From Antarctobacter heliothermus (lineage in GTDB: Bacteria; Pseudomonadota; Alphaproteobacteria; Rhodobacterales; Rhodobacteraceae), in contig NZ_CP022540.1 of assembly GCF_002237555.1 (NCBI RefSeq), positions 3,105,001 through 3,169,000 of the forward strand: a stretch of 64,000 bases of DNA, written 5' to 3'. Shown one piece after another: positions 62,105 to 64,000 of the stretch. The first letter of the stretch is position 1, and each line of letters begins with the position of its first letter. Both the position numbers and the translations under genes were made by a program. The notes under the pieces are model-generated. The model had not been told where the DNA came from and did not search any database. It saw nothing but the letters and a program-made list of their open reading frames with translations.

Positions 62105-64000
<1,896 letters not shown>

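Overview
The window is a 64 kb piece of a GC-rich alphaproteobacterial chromosome, almost certainly from the Rhodobacterales (Roseobacter/Rhodobacter group). The basis is a gene transfer agent (GTA) structural cluster in canonical order, a pyruvate dehydrogenase E1-beta with its own lipoyl domain, and a complex I (nuo) operon padded with small genes that I know mainly from this family. I cannot name a genus. I see no integrase, transposase, CRISPR array, rRNA or convincing tRNA.

Region 1 (1-11943): GTA structural genes g3 (portal, 5'-truncated) to g15 (host-specificity megatron), all on the + strand and mostly joined by ATGA or 1-4 base overlaps, then one small unknown gene. All reading frames are open. 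The tape measure is very short, which fits the short tail of a GTA particle.

Region 2 (11853-17875): a small DksA/TraR zinc-finger gene on the - strand whose 3' end overlaps the last gene of the GTA block, cysE with a strong intrinsic terminator, and a - strand operon ftsB - pdhA - VOC protein - pdhB - DUF5076 - pdhC. It supplies acetyl-CoA from pyruvate.

Region 3 (18104-38609): mixed housekeeping genes. These are two tandem lipoprotein alpha/beta hydrolases, pgk, two tandem cyclophilins, a DUF3179 protein, a GNAT/FemAB-like protein, tyrS, anmK, moaA, a lipoprotein, an AlkD-like repair protein, glmU-glmS (UDP-GlcNAc synthesis, linked in theme to anmK), gph, a MmgE/PrpD protein, a DegT aminotransferase and a TPR-sulfotransferase. 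Intergenic gaps carry copies of a short repeat with a hairpin, and several perfect dyads that look like operators or terminators.

Region 4 (38756-49092): a leucine/isovalerate (liu) catabolic cluster on the + strand: ivd, a small membrane protein, a flavodoxin-like reductase, an acyl-CoA synthetase, mccB, an ASCH-domain protein, mccA, a GST, hmgL and liuC. The first gene has a good sigma70 promoter overlapped by a TGAAC-N4-GTTCA dyad. A probable frameshifted secreted-protein gene and a small membrane protein follow.

Region 5 (50361-end): the nuo operon nuoA-B-C-(small)-D-(two small)-E-(three)-F-(seven)-G, with nuoG cut by the window end. Thirteen accessory genes sit among seven nuo genes. 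The best lead in the window is here: a 64-residue helix-hairpin-helix-like module occurs three times in successive genes (the NuoE C-terminus, a two-TM protein and an Ala/Lys-rich protein). Two of these proteins also share a short RKGxWxY motif.
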